Origin: Hypomyces perniciosus
Lineage: Eukaryota > Ascomycota > Sordariomycetes > Hypocreales > Hypocreaceae
DNA: 64,000 nucleotides
NCBI GenBank assembly: GCA_008477525.1
Contig: SPDT01000006.1
Span: 2,073,501 to 2,137,500, forward strand
Direction: 5' to 3'
Shown here: one piece after another, positions 43,113 through 55,036 of the stretch
Numbering within the stretch: position 1 is the first letter of the stretch
Layout of the letters: each line of letters opens with the position of its first letter
Notes under the pieces: model-generated
Told to the model about the DNA's origin: nothing
Databases searched by the model: none
The model's input: the letters and a program-made list of their open reading frames with translations, nothing else
Made by a program: the position numbers and the translations under genes

Positions 43113-45785
43113 TCACTTTTTGGACAGTCGGTACTTTCCTCCAGCAAGCTCCAGTTCATTCTCCGCCACTTTCTCGCCGAGGAATTCTTGCAGCTCCTCG
43201 TTGCTCCATGGACATCCATCCGCAATCAGCATCTTCATCATCATCGCAATCTGCCCCAGTGGCATCGCCGGGCTCGAGTTGGTTAGCATGCCCACGATAA
43301 ACTGCCAGTAGACAGCCCGCCGCTCCTTTTCCTTCGCATCCATACCCTTGGACTTCTTTGGTGATGGCCCTCCGCCTTCTGCCTCGTCCTGGGCGAGTAC
43401 TTCGTTATCCACTGCTGCTCTTGTAGCCCTTTCTTCGTCCAGTCTCTCTAGTACCACGTATGTCTGGTTTCCGGTGTCTCGTAGCACTCGTTTGGATACC
43501 CAGAACCTCAAGGCACTCGCCAGGAGATCCTCATCAATCATTAATCTCTCCCATATTTCGTCAAAGGTCCGTTGCTGCGGGCTCGAGCCATCTGATCCAT
43601 CATCGTGGAATTCGTAGATGACAGCAGCTTCATATGTCTTGCAGTCCAACTCGACAGAGCGGTCCTCCAAGTCCAGCTTCACCGTCGCCGAGCCCAGGTG
43701 GTCCAGCCAGCCGAGTTTCCGTGAAGACTTGAGTTGTTCAAAGCCCGCTTCGTATTTTCTCTGGATTTCTGCCACCGGCGGAGGCACAGTGAATGGATCT
43801 TTGGGTAGGCTTGGCCAGAAGAGTCGGGACAGAATCTTAGAATGGTACGATGGCATTCCAGAATCCGAGTCGGTATCGCTCCTGATATTCCTGCGGATAA
43901 CAGCATCGACCCGCCTCGAGTCCATGATGTCCTTGATCATCACATCGCAGTTTTGTAGAGACGCTTCTCCAAATCGTTTCTTCAAGAGACTGAGAACCTT
44001 AATCTCCTGCTGGAAGCCAGGTTGCTTGGAAAGTAGTCGTTCCGCGACGATAGCTTGGAATTCTTTAATGAAGACATCCTGTAACCCAAGAGCATTAATC
44101 AATGTGCCAATGATGTCCTCGTTCTTGGGGCGCTTGTAGTTGACGCCCGCATCTACAGGATCTGGGACCCAGCTCATGTCGTTCCAGTCAAGATCCTCAT
44201 CGTCCCCGTGGCTTCGTTGCTGCTGTGACACCTCATTTAGGATAGTGGCAAGCTCGACCAGCTTCCCCTTATTCTCCTCAGGGTTGGTGTTATTCGGAGT
44301 AGAAAGCAATCCGGTGACTACGATACGGATCGCATCGTCCCTCATCCATAAGCAGAGCTTCAGTGCGGGCACTACCCTATCGAGCAAGACTTTTGAGTGA
44401 TCCAGCGCGTGGAATGTGCGAATCATGGAGATGTAAGTCTGCAGGATATCCAGCGTCGAGCGACCGGGATGCAATAACCGCTTCTGGAGCGTGGCCGAGA
44501 ATATGTCTGTAAGTTGAAGGCGCCTCTGGGGCGTGGTTACGGCAGAGCCCAAGTCATCGAGCCCCCCTTTGCTCTCCGGCCAGTGTAAAACAATGTCAAA
44601 GAGCTCGTGCATACGCAGTGTTGCAAGACGTCCGATGGCTATGTCCCTCCAACGCTCAACATCATTCCAGGCCACTTGGCCACCCAGTCGGCTCATTACT
44701 TCTACTGCCAACCGGCCATATTGATTCTCAACCCAGTCGCACAAGTGATCCATGCACAAGGGCCCCGTGATAGACCGCGACCGGCCTTGAGCATCTGAAG
44801 TCTTCCACACACCACTGTAGGTCTCCTGAATGAAGGCTTGCATACATGCATCCATGATCTCGGCAAAAAGAACCTGGAACTTTTCGCCTGCCAATCCGAC
44901 TTTCTTCAGGGAGTCGAGGAGACCGAGGAGCTCGTCTCGGGCCTTTGGGACATCGCTCTCCTTTCCCCAGCCCGGGCCAAAACATTTGTCATGATTACTT
45001 GATCCCAGGATGATACGGAGGACGTGGTGCAACACACCACGAAGGACTGTCATCAAACCGGGAGTCCATGAGTTGCCGACAATGGCATGCAGGTCTCGCC
45101 GAAACTTGGCCATAGCCTCATCGGCGGAGGCTTCATCGTGAATGCCACGGACGATAAGAAGCAAGCCATACAGATACTGTCGGTGGGCAGCCTCCAAAGT
45201 CTCTATGATGCTGAGGAGGACCTGGGAAGGGGGCCCCTGGCTGGTGCATGCAGCAAGTAACGGCAATACATGGTGAAGAAAGTGCTGGCGGACTTGCTGG
45301 GCATGCCACAACAAGATGTCATCGGTGTGGGCGGCATGGGGCACGGCAGAACTAGGGTTCAGGACCAGCGCCAGAGAGTCATAGAAAGTAACATCAAGGT
45401 CCTGAGACTCAGGGGCGAGAGTCCCGAACGAGTCCTCGGCAGCAACGGACGAAGGGAGCTGGATGCGTGAGGTGACAACATGCCAGGCTCGATCCCACCG
45501 CACCTGATCGCTGACGCCGATGGCGGTGGTGGCAGCGGTGGTCTGTTGATGGGAAGAAGCTCGGCCACTCACCTCATGGGGTGCAACTGTAGAGGTGGAC
45601 ACGATAGTACTACGTGATAAAGACGCAGATGCAGACGCAGAGGCCGATACGTAGGGACCACCGAACGGCTCACCGGATTCCGTAGCCGGCAGGACCGGTG
45701 TGGGCTGCGAGACGTCAGTCGGGAAGACGGAGCGAAAGACCCTTTGCTTGCGCGTCCGAACTCTAGCAGAGGTAGCCATCGTCAT
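43113..45785 (-). CDS. apc2: Anaphase-promoting complex subunit 2 (APC2, cullin homologue)
   Basis: A single exon gives 890 residues. The first ~85 residues are Ser/Ala-rich and disordered. Helical cullin-like repeats follow, then the cullin-homology region (about 520-740) with YHSKILSRLFWPSLPKDPFTVPPPV and GWLDHLGSATVKLDLEDR. The APC2 winged-helix tail includes YWQFIVGMLTNSSPAMPLGQIAMMMKM and ends GGKYRLSKK. APC2 pairs with the RING subunit Apc11 to form the catalytic core of the APC/C, which ubiquitinates securin and cyclin B at anaphase. Length and tail match fungal APC2. I took the first ATG (MTMATSARVR); the next Met, two codons on, is equally possible. Confidence 0.93.
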   Translation of the reverse strand: MTMATSARVRTRKQRVFRSVFPTDVSQPTPVLPATESGEPFGGPYVSASASASASLSRSTIVSTSTVAPHEVSGRASSHQQTTAATTAIGVSDQVRWDRAWHVVTSRIQLPSSVAAEDSFGTLAPESQDLDVTFYDSLALVLNPSSAVPHAAHTDDILLWHAQQVRQHFLHHVLPLLAACTSQGPPSQVLLSIIETLEAAHRQYLYGLLLIVRGIHDEASADEAMAKFRRDLHAIVGNSWTPGLMTVLRGVLHHVLRIILGSSNHDKCFGPGWGKESDVPKARDELLGLLDSLKKVGLAGEKFQVLFAEIMDACMQAFIQETYSGVWKTSDAQGRSRSITGPLCMDHLCDWVENQYGRLAVEVMSRLGGQVAWNDVERWRDIAIGRLATLRMHELFDIVLHWPESKGGLDDLGSAVTTPQRRLQLTDIFSATLQKRLLHPGRSTLDILQTYISMIRTFHALDHSKVLLDRVVPALKLCLWMRDDAIRIVVTGLLSTPNNTNPEENKGKLVELATILNEVSQQQRSHGDDEDLDWNDMSWVPDPVDAGVNYKRPKNEDIIGTLINALGLQDVFIKEFQAIVAERLLSKQPGFQQEIKVLSLLKKRFGEASLQNCDVMIKDIMDSRRVDAVIRRNIRSDTDSDSGMPSYHSKILSRLFWPSLPKDPFTVPPPVAEIQRKYEAGFEQLKSSRKLGWLDHLGSATVKLDLEDRSVELDCKTYEAAVIYEFHDDGSDGSSPQQRTFDEIWERLMIDEDLLASALRFWVSKRVLRDTGNQTYVVLERLDEERATRAAVDNEVLAQDEAEGGGPSPKKSKGMDAKEKERRAVYWQFIVGMLTNSSPAMPLGQIAMMMKMLIADGCPWSNEELQEFLGEKVAENELELAGGKYRLSKK

Positions 45786-48700
45786 TCACGGTTCACAGCG
45801 TGCCCAAAAGGAGACGTAACAGCCAGCAACGGAATTGGCGGAGGAGGTCGCGGTCCCTTCGGGCGGCGCGTGCCCACCGCCCTTCCACAGTGGCCGATGC
45901 CCGCTGTCAAGCAAATTCTGGCGGGTTCTGTTTTCTGTGTGTGAGCATGTACGAAGTACGAAGTACGGAGTACTCGCACGAGTATGGACGCTGGCTGGGC
46001 TGGGGCTGGAGTCAGGGGTGTTTGGCAAAAAGTAGCCGATGGTGGTGTCATCCAGCGAGAGAACAATGAATGGAGAAGTTGGAGGCTCGGCTAGCCAGCC
46101 AGCCACAGCTACCTAAGCTATGTACTCCGTACTGAGAGTCGTTAAGCGACATGCAGCGCTTAAGTGCGCTAAGCGACGCGCCGCCACAGACGCGCTGTGG
46201 AATCCCCCAACACAGCCACGTTTTTGCGCATTTGCCCAAAAAACTGCTCATACTGCAATAGTGCTAATACATATTAAATCCAGGGTTTGCAGAACACCTA
46301 CCTATCGGGGAAACGTGTAGGAAAAAAAAAACTCAGACGTCAGACCCATGTTTAATTGCCGGCTTACCCACTGAACGAACGCCTGCTCGAGGGCCGTTCC
46401 GTGACCACCGACTGACAACTGCACGCCCCCCCTTGTGGTTAAGGAATCAACATGTAAATACTACATCATGCTTATTATGTACTCGTAAGATAAACTCACC
46501 GAACACCCAGTATCACATCCCTACTTCGTACTTCGTACAAGCATGTGCGTACGACGACTTCTGACTGAGAAATCTGACAGAGTTGCTTTCTCCGACAATT
46601 CCGGTCTGACGATAAAACATTGGATAACCAACCCGTTTGCACTGTACAAAGACATGCATGGCATGCACTGCTTATTGGCTTGGCGTGGACCGAGAAATCA
46701 ATGCGCCGTGCTGCAGAATAGTACATATATATCTACTATCTATATACGTCGATCGTTTTGACACGCAAACAGGACGAATCGACGTTCGAAGCGTGTCCTA
46801 GGGTGACTGACACCTTCGGGTGTCTTTCGGCCGGAGGGATCTTCAACACCGCGCGTCCCATCTCCGAAACCCACCAGATAAGTCCCCCTGTGCCGCTTAC
46901 AGCCCTTGGTCGGCCTGGGTCCTTCCCTTCATGAGTAGCGCTACTCATACATGAGAAGTGACAGCGGTGTTCCCGTGGAGGGGGGATGAACTAGGTCAGA
47001 CACAGCAAAGTGTAGAGTCTCGGACCACAGAATTCCGGGCCTAGCACTCTGTGGCGGCGGGCAGGGCTATCCTATCATGTTCTTCGATAAAGCACGCACA
47101 CACAGGGAGGGCACTTTTGTTGTTGTATCTCGCATACTGTCCATCTCGCCTCTCCCTTCGTGATTGTCACCTTCGTCATCATGACCCTCATCTGACAGGC
47201 TCTTGATGATTTTACTTCTTGGCAATAGTTTATTTAGATTTCGGGCATTGCGGGAGGTTGTCGTAATTTCGGGGTTACCTATTGCTTATGCTCCGTACGA
47301 AATACGTCGTGCCCCGTTCTCCGTATCTGCTCGTCCGGTGGTACGGAGTACTCGTAGGGACTAGAAAAAACCGCGGGAAACTGGTTAACGCCCCGGGCCC
47401 ACCCGCAAATCAACCGCCCCCAACTTTCAGAAGAAGGCTGATCAAGCCCCGCAGGGGGTGACAGCACCCATGGATAGGTAGATACTGCTTCGTGCTAGTA
47501 TACTACTCTACGATATTATTAGAGGGGGACCGACCTGGAGCCTGTTGAAGAAACATTAGTCTCGCCTATGTTGCCCAAATTCGTGCCTAGCCTCGAAAAC
47601 CCTTCTCAAAATACCATCTATCTGGTATGAGGATGGAGTCGTTCTCGTAATCGCAATACATAAGCAGATCATCGTAGGGCTGTCGTTTCTTTTCTCTTTT
47701 CGGTAACCTTGTTCGAGCGTTTTCTTTTTTTGCCTTCTTCTTCCCCTCCCCCCTCCCCGCACCCCAAGCCGAGACACTATGTCCCAAAGAATTGGAAATA
47801 CTACCTCACCCCCTACGTATGCATTATCGGCCCACCCTCCCGTGGCCTCTGAAACGGAAGACAAGGCAAGGCGATCTGCAAGCTGCATTGTTGGATGCAT
47901 GCTTTCTCGTGGCAACTCGACCTAAAATCTGACGCTCTGCACACGATGTGTGTGGAGTACGTACGAGTAGTGAAGGAGGCTGACAGGCTGGCAGGGCTCC
48001 AAGTCTTCGACAGGTGCGTTCATTCAGTAATGCGATTTATGTACTCGATACCCGCACGACGCATTAGCCATGCATGGCATTCCAGGTTCGCCGTACTCCG
48101 TATTATTGCACAATGCAATTGCAAGAATATGTATTGGCCCCCGTCCCAGAGCCCACTACAGGGATCCATACTCGTGTGTGCTATTTTTTAATCATCAAAG
48201 GACGAAGTCGAAATCTTGGAGATTGATCATGTTCTTTTGGGCTCTCGGTCAGATGCCGTCACACCCCCCCCCTTTATTATTGTGCTATTGCTCCCTTGTT
48301 CCCCCAATGCCAAGCCATGCAATCACAATGTCATCTTCTTCTTCGTAGTACTACTATTCTTGCTCAATCCCCTTTTTCCTCTTGCATTCTCGTGCCGTAA
48401 TACGTGTATTCGAAAAAATGGCAATAGTCAGTCAGCAATCAGTCCTCCGCCGCCTCCCGCTATGGCGCTAATCCCCTAGGTTCTTGATTCCCATTGAATT
48501 TTGCCGATTCGTCTCCTTTTCTCCGGTAATATTTTGGGGATTTATTGTGGACCACCTATTACTACGAGTTGTGCAAAGTACGAAACGGAGTACTCCGTGG
48601 GTTTCTAATTCGGCGCCTGCAATATAGAGTTTAGCCCAAACCGACCTCTCAGCAAATCATCACATTTCATACTCCATAGTATTGCGGAGTATTAGTTTCG

Positions 48701-49964
48701 TTTCCTTTTATAGGCAAGCAGCGAGCAAACCCCAAAGTTCCCATCACTCAGTTGTCGACTGGAGGCACGGTGCCCCTGATTCGCTCAATCGTATTATGAA
48801 AGCTGTCAGCCCTGACCAGCATGGGGCCCTTGCTCATCATTTAGCCCATGTATCCCGGGCTCGCCTCGTCTGTATTATTAGCCCTTCTTGCCTTGGTAGT
48901 ATTTTGCTTTTCTCCACAAGGCTCAAGGGCTGAAGAGTAATAGCATGTACGGAGCACTGGCCAGAAGAAGATGCATAAAGTTGCAAATCTTCGGACCCGA
49001 ATTTTGTACCTTCAATCTGAGTCATCAAGCTTGGAGAATTACTTGTCGAACGAATAGTCGGTGCGGAACACCATCAGGCAGTTCTATTTATGAAGAGGCT
49101 GTGTCACTCAACGTCTTTCCGTGGCGCCGAAGCGCCCCCAAGTGCCCCGTCAGCCCACCCATGAAGGTTCTGGCGAGTGTCGATCACACGGGCAGTGAGG
49201 GGAGAGCCTTGCTGGTTCTGTCTATTATTATTACAACTACTGCATGTCAGAACCTGTACTCCAAACTCTGTAGAAATTTTTTCGTCCAATTCCTCACGAA
49301 TGAATGCATACTCGTAGGTACACGCAACGCAGTCTTTTAACTCATTGTTTTTTTTTTTAGCGGCCCGGAGATAAGGTCTTGGACAAATCTATATAGTATT
49401 GCGAGTTCGGGAAACCAAGCACCATTAAGTTAGTAGGTAGCACCACGTCCTGTACGGAGTACCCGAGCCTTATATGGCGTGTTTAAATGTCGCAGTGAAA
49501 CGTATAGTACTATCGGTCATTTCGACTTGGTTCAGGCTCAGGCTCAGGCTCAAAAGTGGGTATATTCCAAAAAAACTAGCACTGCTAGCCAGTCGTCTTG
49601 TGACCTCTTTGAAAAACAAGTGTTGCAATGTCAGTACTCAGTAGTCGCACTCCATATTCTTGCAGACAGATAAACGCCTTCCCAAGTCATCGTGTAGTCA
49701 TATCTACAACGTCCAAGATAGGATTCCAAATCCAACCTTGGCCATGCTCCCCCGTTATCATGTATATGCCAGACCCGTAAAGCAGCTCTAGTCGTGCTCT
49801 AATGAAAATGTTGCCCATACCCGTATTTCCTCCTAAAGTCGCCATGTTTTGCCTTGCACGCCGGCTGTTATTTAAACCCTCTCCAAAACACCAGAAAAGT
49901 AATGCCGCCAAAATAATGTTACAAAATTCGCAATCGACTTGGTGATTTTTTGTGCATCTTTGTC
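45786..49964. other. 4.2-kb gene-poor stretch
   Basis: I find no supportable gene. It carries many TACGRAGTA/TACTCCGTA words (45949-45983, 46521-46554, 47341, 48585, 49452), a possible element end around 46137-46200, and a (TCAGGC)3 repeat at 49532-49552. Open frames are below 135 codons and have no protein-like pattern. Confidence 0.5.
45949..45983 (+). repeat. Cluster of four overlapping TACGRAGTA/TACTCG words
   Basis: GTACGAAGTACGAAGTACGG is followed directly by AGTACTCGCACGAGTATGG, in the APC2 promoter about 165-200 bp from the ATG. Confidence 0.8.
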
Positions 49965-51152
49965 CTAAGTGTTTCGTCGTTGCTTGCACTTGTCATGCAG
50001 CAGATGGCCGTTACGCGCCGTGGTTCTTGTAAACTCCGCACCACAATTCGGGCAAGTCGCCTTCGCTGCCTGGCCGGATTTCTCGCGTTGGTGTCGTAGC
50101 AAGTTGCTAAAAGTAGAGAATTGCCTTCCATTGCAGCCGTGTTCCCAGCAACGAGGCTTTGGCCGACTTTGCACCACCCGGACATGGCTGCTGCTTTCTT
50201 GAGCACCGTTGCTCCCGCCGTTACTGGTGACCGCGGTAGGAGTGCCGGCACTGCTGCTTGTCACCATGACCGCTGGCATCCTGTACATCATCGACCCGTC
50301 TTGACCAACTGTAGGGAGTGAGGATTGGAGGCTATTTTTTTTTTTTAAAAAAAAATCAGTTAGTACCATTTTCTGAGGGTGACCTACGCTGGTATGGAAA
50401 GCCAGCTATCGACATACCTGTATTCGCTGTGTCCAGCATAAGCAGTGGGGTACTCCATTGACATGCTGTATGTTGGTTGCCTGGTGCATAACATTGTCAG
50501 CTTGGCGCAAGCCAAAGATAAATCTGCCATGTCCATTGCTTACAGTGGCTGTTGGTAGGGCGATGTGAACACCTGAGCTTGTGTCTGATCCTGCAGAGGT
50601 GTGTTGTATGAGGGAATGTATGACTGGCTGGCCAATGTCGTAGCCGACTCCGCCAACACAGACACCGCACCAGGTGCAGTTGTGTAGACGGGGAGGGCCA
50701 TGGCAGAAGTGGCATCAGACATGGCCATTGGCGACGAGCTCATATACGAGACACTGTCGGCTCGGTGCATCCGCGTCGACACTCGCGAGTCTCGGCGGGC
50801 CCTGTCTCGTTGTCTCTTCAATTCCCGTTGCTCCGGTGTGAGGATGGTTCGAGGCGGACTCGAGGTCAACGATCTTGATGTGCTGGAAGGAGAGACGCTG
50901 GGATCGGAAAGGACGGCGGAAAAGTCTTGGCCCAGCATGCTGGGGGCGGAATGGCTAGATTCAAACGTTCCTGTAAGATGCGTAAGTCATGTTTGGCTAG
51001 TCGACTAAAAGGCATGATGCCTGCCTACCTGGCCAAGCAAAGGCAGACCTCGGGCCCATGTTGAAGGTCGGGTCAAAGTGAATGGCGACAGCACTGGGAC
51101 ATTATGAGCTTCGAATCCATCTTGGGTGCGCTTAAGAAGTCGCTCACCTCAT
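49965..51152 (-). CDS. Zinc-finger transcription factor, resembling the Con7 type
   Basis: Five exons (51148-51152, 51029-51093, 50544-50970, 50418-50480, 49965-50331) give 308 residues. The spliced start is [20 protein letters not shown]; the first coding exon is only ATGAG. The middle is Ser/Thr/Tyr-rich with a basic patch [20 protein letters not shown], bZIP-like but without a leucine zipper. The C-terminus holds a Cys/His module: [20 protein letters not shown] (C-x4-C then H) and [20 protein letters not shown] (C-x2-C-x12-H-x2-H), which looks DNA-binding. I recall this [31 protein letters not shown] signature in Con7-like regulators of conidium and infection-structure formation, but cannot verify it. 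The gene sits between 4.2 kb and 8.4 kb of gene-poor DNA. Confidence 0.8.
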
Positions 51153-53583
51153 GCTTGCGGGGTGTGCTGGCGCAATAGGTCTGAGGCAAAGAGAGCTTTC
51201 GGGGCAGCTGTTCGGTTGAGCTGCTGGAGTCTTGCGATTAAGGTTTCGTCAGGCCGGGTGGATGATTTGCTGGGGGAAGTGTTGGTTTATAAATAAGGCC
51301 CAGGCTTAAAATAGATGGCGAGATAAGGCTGAGAAGGATGGGTGTGTGTTCACATAAGCAGAATGCAGTGGTCGGCTGTGGCACGTCGATCGATGATGAC
51401 ACAGGAGGGTTCCAGGTGCCTGGTAGAAAAGGGCTGCGAGTGTAAGTGTGGGCTTGCAATGTCGGTCTGGCTGGGTTTGGGTGGTGTCGTCGCTGTCGTC
51501 GAGAGAAGAGAGAAATTCCAAGGGCCACTTACTGCAATACCGAATGCTAGTGAAGTGAGGTCGAGGTTGATTGATATAGCCAGCAGGGAGTTGGACTGAG
51601 AGATGGACAGGCCTTATAGTATGTGCTTGGCTGAGGACACACGGAGTATTAGTTGCGAGGATTACCAGAGACAGGACAACAATAAGAAGTCTATCTTTGG
51701 ATGATAAACACCATCTGAGCCTCAACCGATGACTACTAGTAAGGACCGGACGACGGCTTATATGAACATGGCGCCCGGTATGCAGACAAGAGGTGGGGTG
51801 CATGACGAAGGGGGAGCCGGCAGCCTGTCCAGAAAGATGAGAGATTGTGCCATCAAGCTGAGCGAGCTAGTCTACGACGTGGGTTAGGATGTTCGACAGA
51901 CCACGCAAGGCACAGCGACGAGGCCAATCCGATACTAACAAGGGATTGGAGGTTGATGAGCAAGGGGGGGTACAGAGAAAACCACACGCCTCTGAGAGGA
52001 GAGCGAGCCCGAGAGGCATATGCGAAAATGGTGCATATGTATATACCGGGGAAGGCACTAGGGTTTAAACACAAACGCTTCTGTAGGTACCTAGGTAGAT
52101 TGCAGATGCACGTTTGAGCGTGAGAGTGAGCCTTAGGGCGTGGACCACCTGGGAGTGGAGTGGGCATGGGCGTGCGTGAACGAGAGCTTGGGGTGACGTG
52201 GGGGGTGATTGGGTGATTGAGAACCGAGGGTGTGGAGGTGCTGACTGTACTCTATACTGCAGTGCAGGGCCTATCTCTACTCGTACGAGTATGTACTTTG
52301 TACCTGTTCACAAGACGCTCCAACGCAGACCCTTCTCGCAATCGATTCACACAAACACATGCAAGGGCACTCTGTACTTAAGCCACACGTCAGTGTGCAT
52401 TTTGTCAAGCCTCTTCTCTGTTTGTTGACCGAGCCTGGAGCAAACTGTGCGACCAGCCCAGCAGCGAGAAGAGAGAATGCCGGTGGCGTGGTGTCGGTAG
52501 GGGGCTCCAGGCTGCAACAATTTCCCTGGTACCCCAATCGAAACACGCGATGGCGGCGCCAGGCGGGTGCGGAGTCAAGGAAGGGTATGGACTGGAACCC
52601 TGTAGCCTTTCTAACACCCAGGGTGATGTCCATTTGGACGGAGCCCGAGTGGGCACGCTTCGTACGAGTACACAGGGGCAGCGGCCCTATCCAGCAGCCC
52701 AATACAAAGTGTCCGTGCAGTCATGTCGACCAGATGCATAGGGCGACTGTGTGGTGCAAGAATAGGGGCCACAGACATATCGGTTCTTAATAGTTCTTGG
52801 TAAAGCTCTGGGTGGCTATTGCTTGAGCTAGCAGTATAATGGACGGAACAGCTGACGACTTTGAAGACTGCCGGGCGAGTCCCAGGGAGTGTGTCAAAGA
52901 ACGTCGAAATTACTTCGTACTACGGAGTACATGCCGGACAACTCGGAGTCGGGTTTGGGGGGTGGGGAGTCGATCTGAACCTTGGAGGTTTGACTAGTAG
53001 TTGGCTCCTCAGCGGGAGGCTAGCAGTTGTGCCCTGTCTGATTGGCCTTCGGCCATCGCCCTCTTCGAGTCGCTCTCATCGATCTTCTAGAAGCTTGTGG
53101 GAGTATGTATGTAGTAGTAGCAATTAATCGGAGGAACAAGTGCCATCAATGAAGAGTACATACAGAGTACTATGTGCAGGGTTACTCGCCTCGTACGAAT
53201 ATATGCTCATGCCCTTATGATCAAAGACAAGGCCTAGACCTCCGGCGCCCCATCATGTCCTTGCTCATAGCCTGCTGGCTCCCTGCAGCGCCTTCTCCGA
53301 GTGGGGGATCTGTGAGGTTGAGGCTGTATTGGCGGGGATCTGCATGCGAGTTAAACGTTTGCGGGAGATTAGAAAGACAACGGGATATAATAGACAATCC
53401 ATGGAGCCTCGTGGTACTCCGTAGTAGCAGTCCTACGAGGAGGTATGTACGAGTATGTATGTATGTATGTTCGACGAACAGATGGATGGAACAGGGAGCA
53501 TTGGTGGAGAAGCAGGGCATAGGAGTCAGGCCTGCAGTTAGCGCATGATGAGTGCTGCAGGTGCTCTGAACCCCTCTGTGACT

Positions 53584-53607
53584 GCCACCTGCCACCTGCC
53601 ACCTGCC
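53584..53607 (+). repeat. (GCCACCT)3 repeat
   Basis: Three exact copies of a 7-mer. Confidence 0.8.
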
Positions 53608-54379
53608 TCAGGTAGCTACAGTCGTGGTACTACGAGTACTGCTAGTAGTACTGGCAGGAGCACTGACCTAGCACTATTTAGCGACGATGCATCGCTTGGT
53701 GGTCTTCTAAAATACACAAATCTCGACCTCTAAATGATACGGATCTCGCTTTTCAGCGCTCCGTGATGCTAACAACTACCACTCCGCACACACATCCCCG
53801 CGGAGCTCGCTTGTCTGTTTGGACTATGTACCTGCGCTGTGGGTAAGCGCTGTCAGATTGCCTGACGCAATGCTACCAGCCCTGCATTGGATTGGCCTAC
53901 TAATATTATTCGTCCATCTACTTCGTACACGAAACACTAACTCTAATGGGTTCAACCTACATACTAATAGTACTCGTAATTCAAACAAGAAGTGTCGCCT
54001 CCCTACTTGATCTGCAGGTGTATTATTCTCGCACATCACCCATCAAGTCGCAGGCTTGCCTCAGCTCCGATGTGCTTACTCCCACCCAAACGGAGATGGC
54101 GTTCATTCAGCCCAATTGGTGTCGCACACAGACGCCGGAGAGTTCAAAATGCTCGCCCTGCCATTGGACTGAATCGACAGCCCTAAGGCTGTGGCGGACC
54201 TTGGGAGACGGCCCCCAGTCGGAAGACCGATGGCATTGCTACATCAGACCTCGCCTTGTAATCTTCAATACCTGACCTGGTGTCAGGTTGCATCCAAAAG
54301 GCCCACTCTGGCATGACAGTCCAGCATCATCCCAGCATCTTCCAACACACGTGCCCTGCCGTATTACCCCAAGCCGAAT

Positions 54380-54402
54380 CTACTACTACGGAGTAGTAGT
54401 AG
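54380..54402. repeat. 23-bp inverted repeat built on TAC-GGA-GTA
   Basis: CTACTACTAC and GTAGTAGTAG are exact reverse complements around a GGA centre, so the dispersed TACGGAGTA word here sits at the middle of a longer palindrome. Confidence 0.85.
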
Positions 54403-54786
54403 TACTAGTATTATTACCAGTTTCCCCGATGATGGCCCCCCAATAGTGGAGTCTCGGACTCGCCTATGAGTAGTATGGACCACAAACGATCGCCCATGCT
54501 CACCAACACCAAGTCTCGGCAAACATGCCATGGTCCGGTTATGCACTGGCAGGACTAGTCAAATGACGATCAAAATGATAGTACTCGGACTAACGAAAAT
54601 GGATGCACCCGGTTGGCCTGTTTCCTATCTGCCTTTCCCTTCTAGCACAGGTTTCTCTACCAGCGTATTACAAGGCGCCTTCTGGGATCAAGAAAACTTC
54701 TTATGCCATCAACAGGCACCCGACAGGTCGAAAGCTTCTACATATAACCAATGGCTATAGGACGTTCCCTTGCTACTTCTAAAACA

Positions 54787-54830
54787 GAAGAAGAAGAAGA
54801 AGAAGAAGAAGAAGAGGAGGAGGAGGAGGG
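54787..54830 (+). repeat. (GAA)n-(GAG)n array
   Basis: Nine or ten GAA units pass into five or six GAG units. Confidence 0.85.
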
Positions 54831-55002
54831 CGAGGGGGAATACATGCTTGATAACGGCGATGTCTCAGTCAGGTCAGGGGAGGAATGTCAAAGCAATTGC
54901 TCCAAGGCGAGAGAGATGGTCAAATTACCCTGACGATAAAGACTCATTGGACTTTGTTCCAATATGCTAGCACGACTCTTGCACCATCCTAGCACCGACT
55001 TC

Positions 55003-55036
55003 CGGACTCCGTTGGGACCCGGACTCCGTTGGGACA
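55003..55036 (+). repeat. 17-bp tandem duplication
   Basis: CGGACTCCGTTGGGACC is followed immediately by a second copy differing only in the last base. Confidence 0.85.

Noticed and set aside
43618..44139. Plus-strand 173-codon frame opposite APC2
   Set aside because: Antisense shadow of a clearly conserved APC2 segment.
46740..46960. Looked like a possible tRNA or structured RNA (CGACGTTCGAAGCG and CACCTTCGGGTG hairpin)
   Set aside because: The short ACACC-TTCG-GGTGT hairpin is real, but no acceptor or anticodon stem can be drawn around the TTCGAAG loop.
54751..54933. Glu-rich 60-codon frame over the GAA/GAG array
   Set aside because: The coding look comes only from the trinucleotide repeat; there is no conserved flank or splice context.
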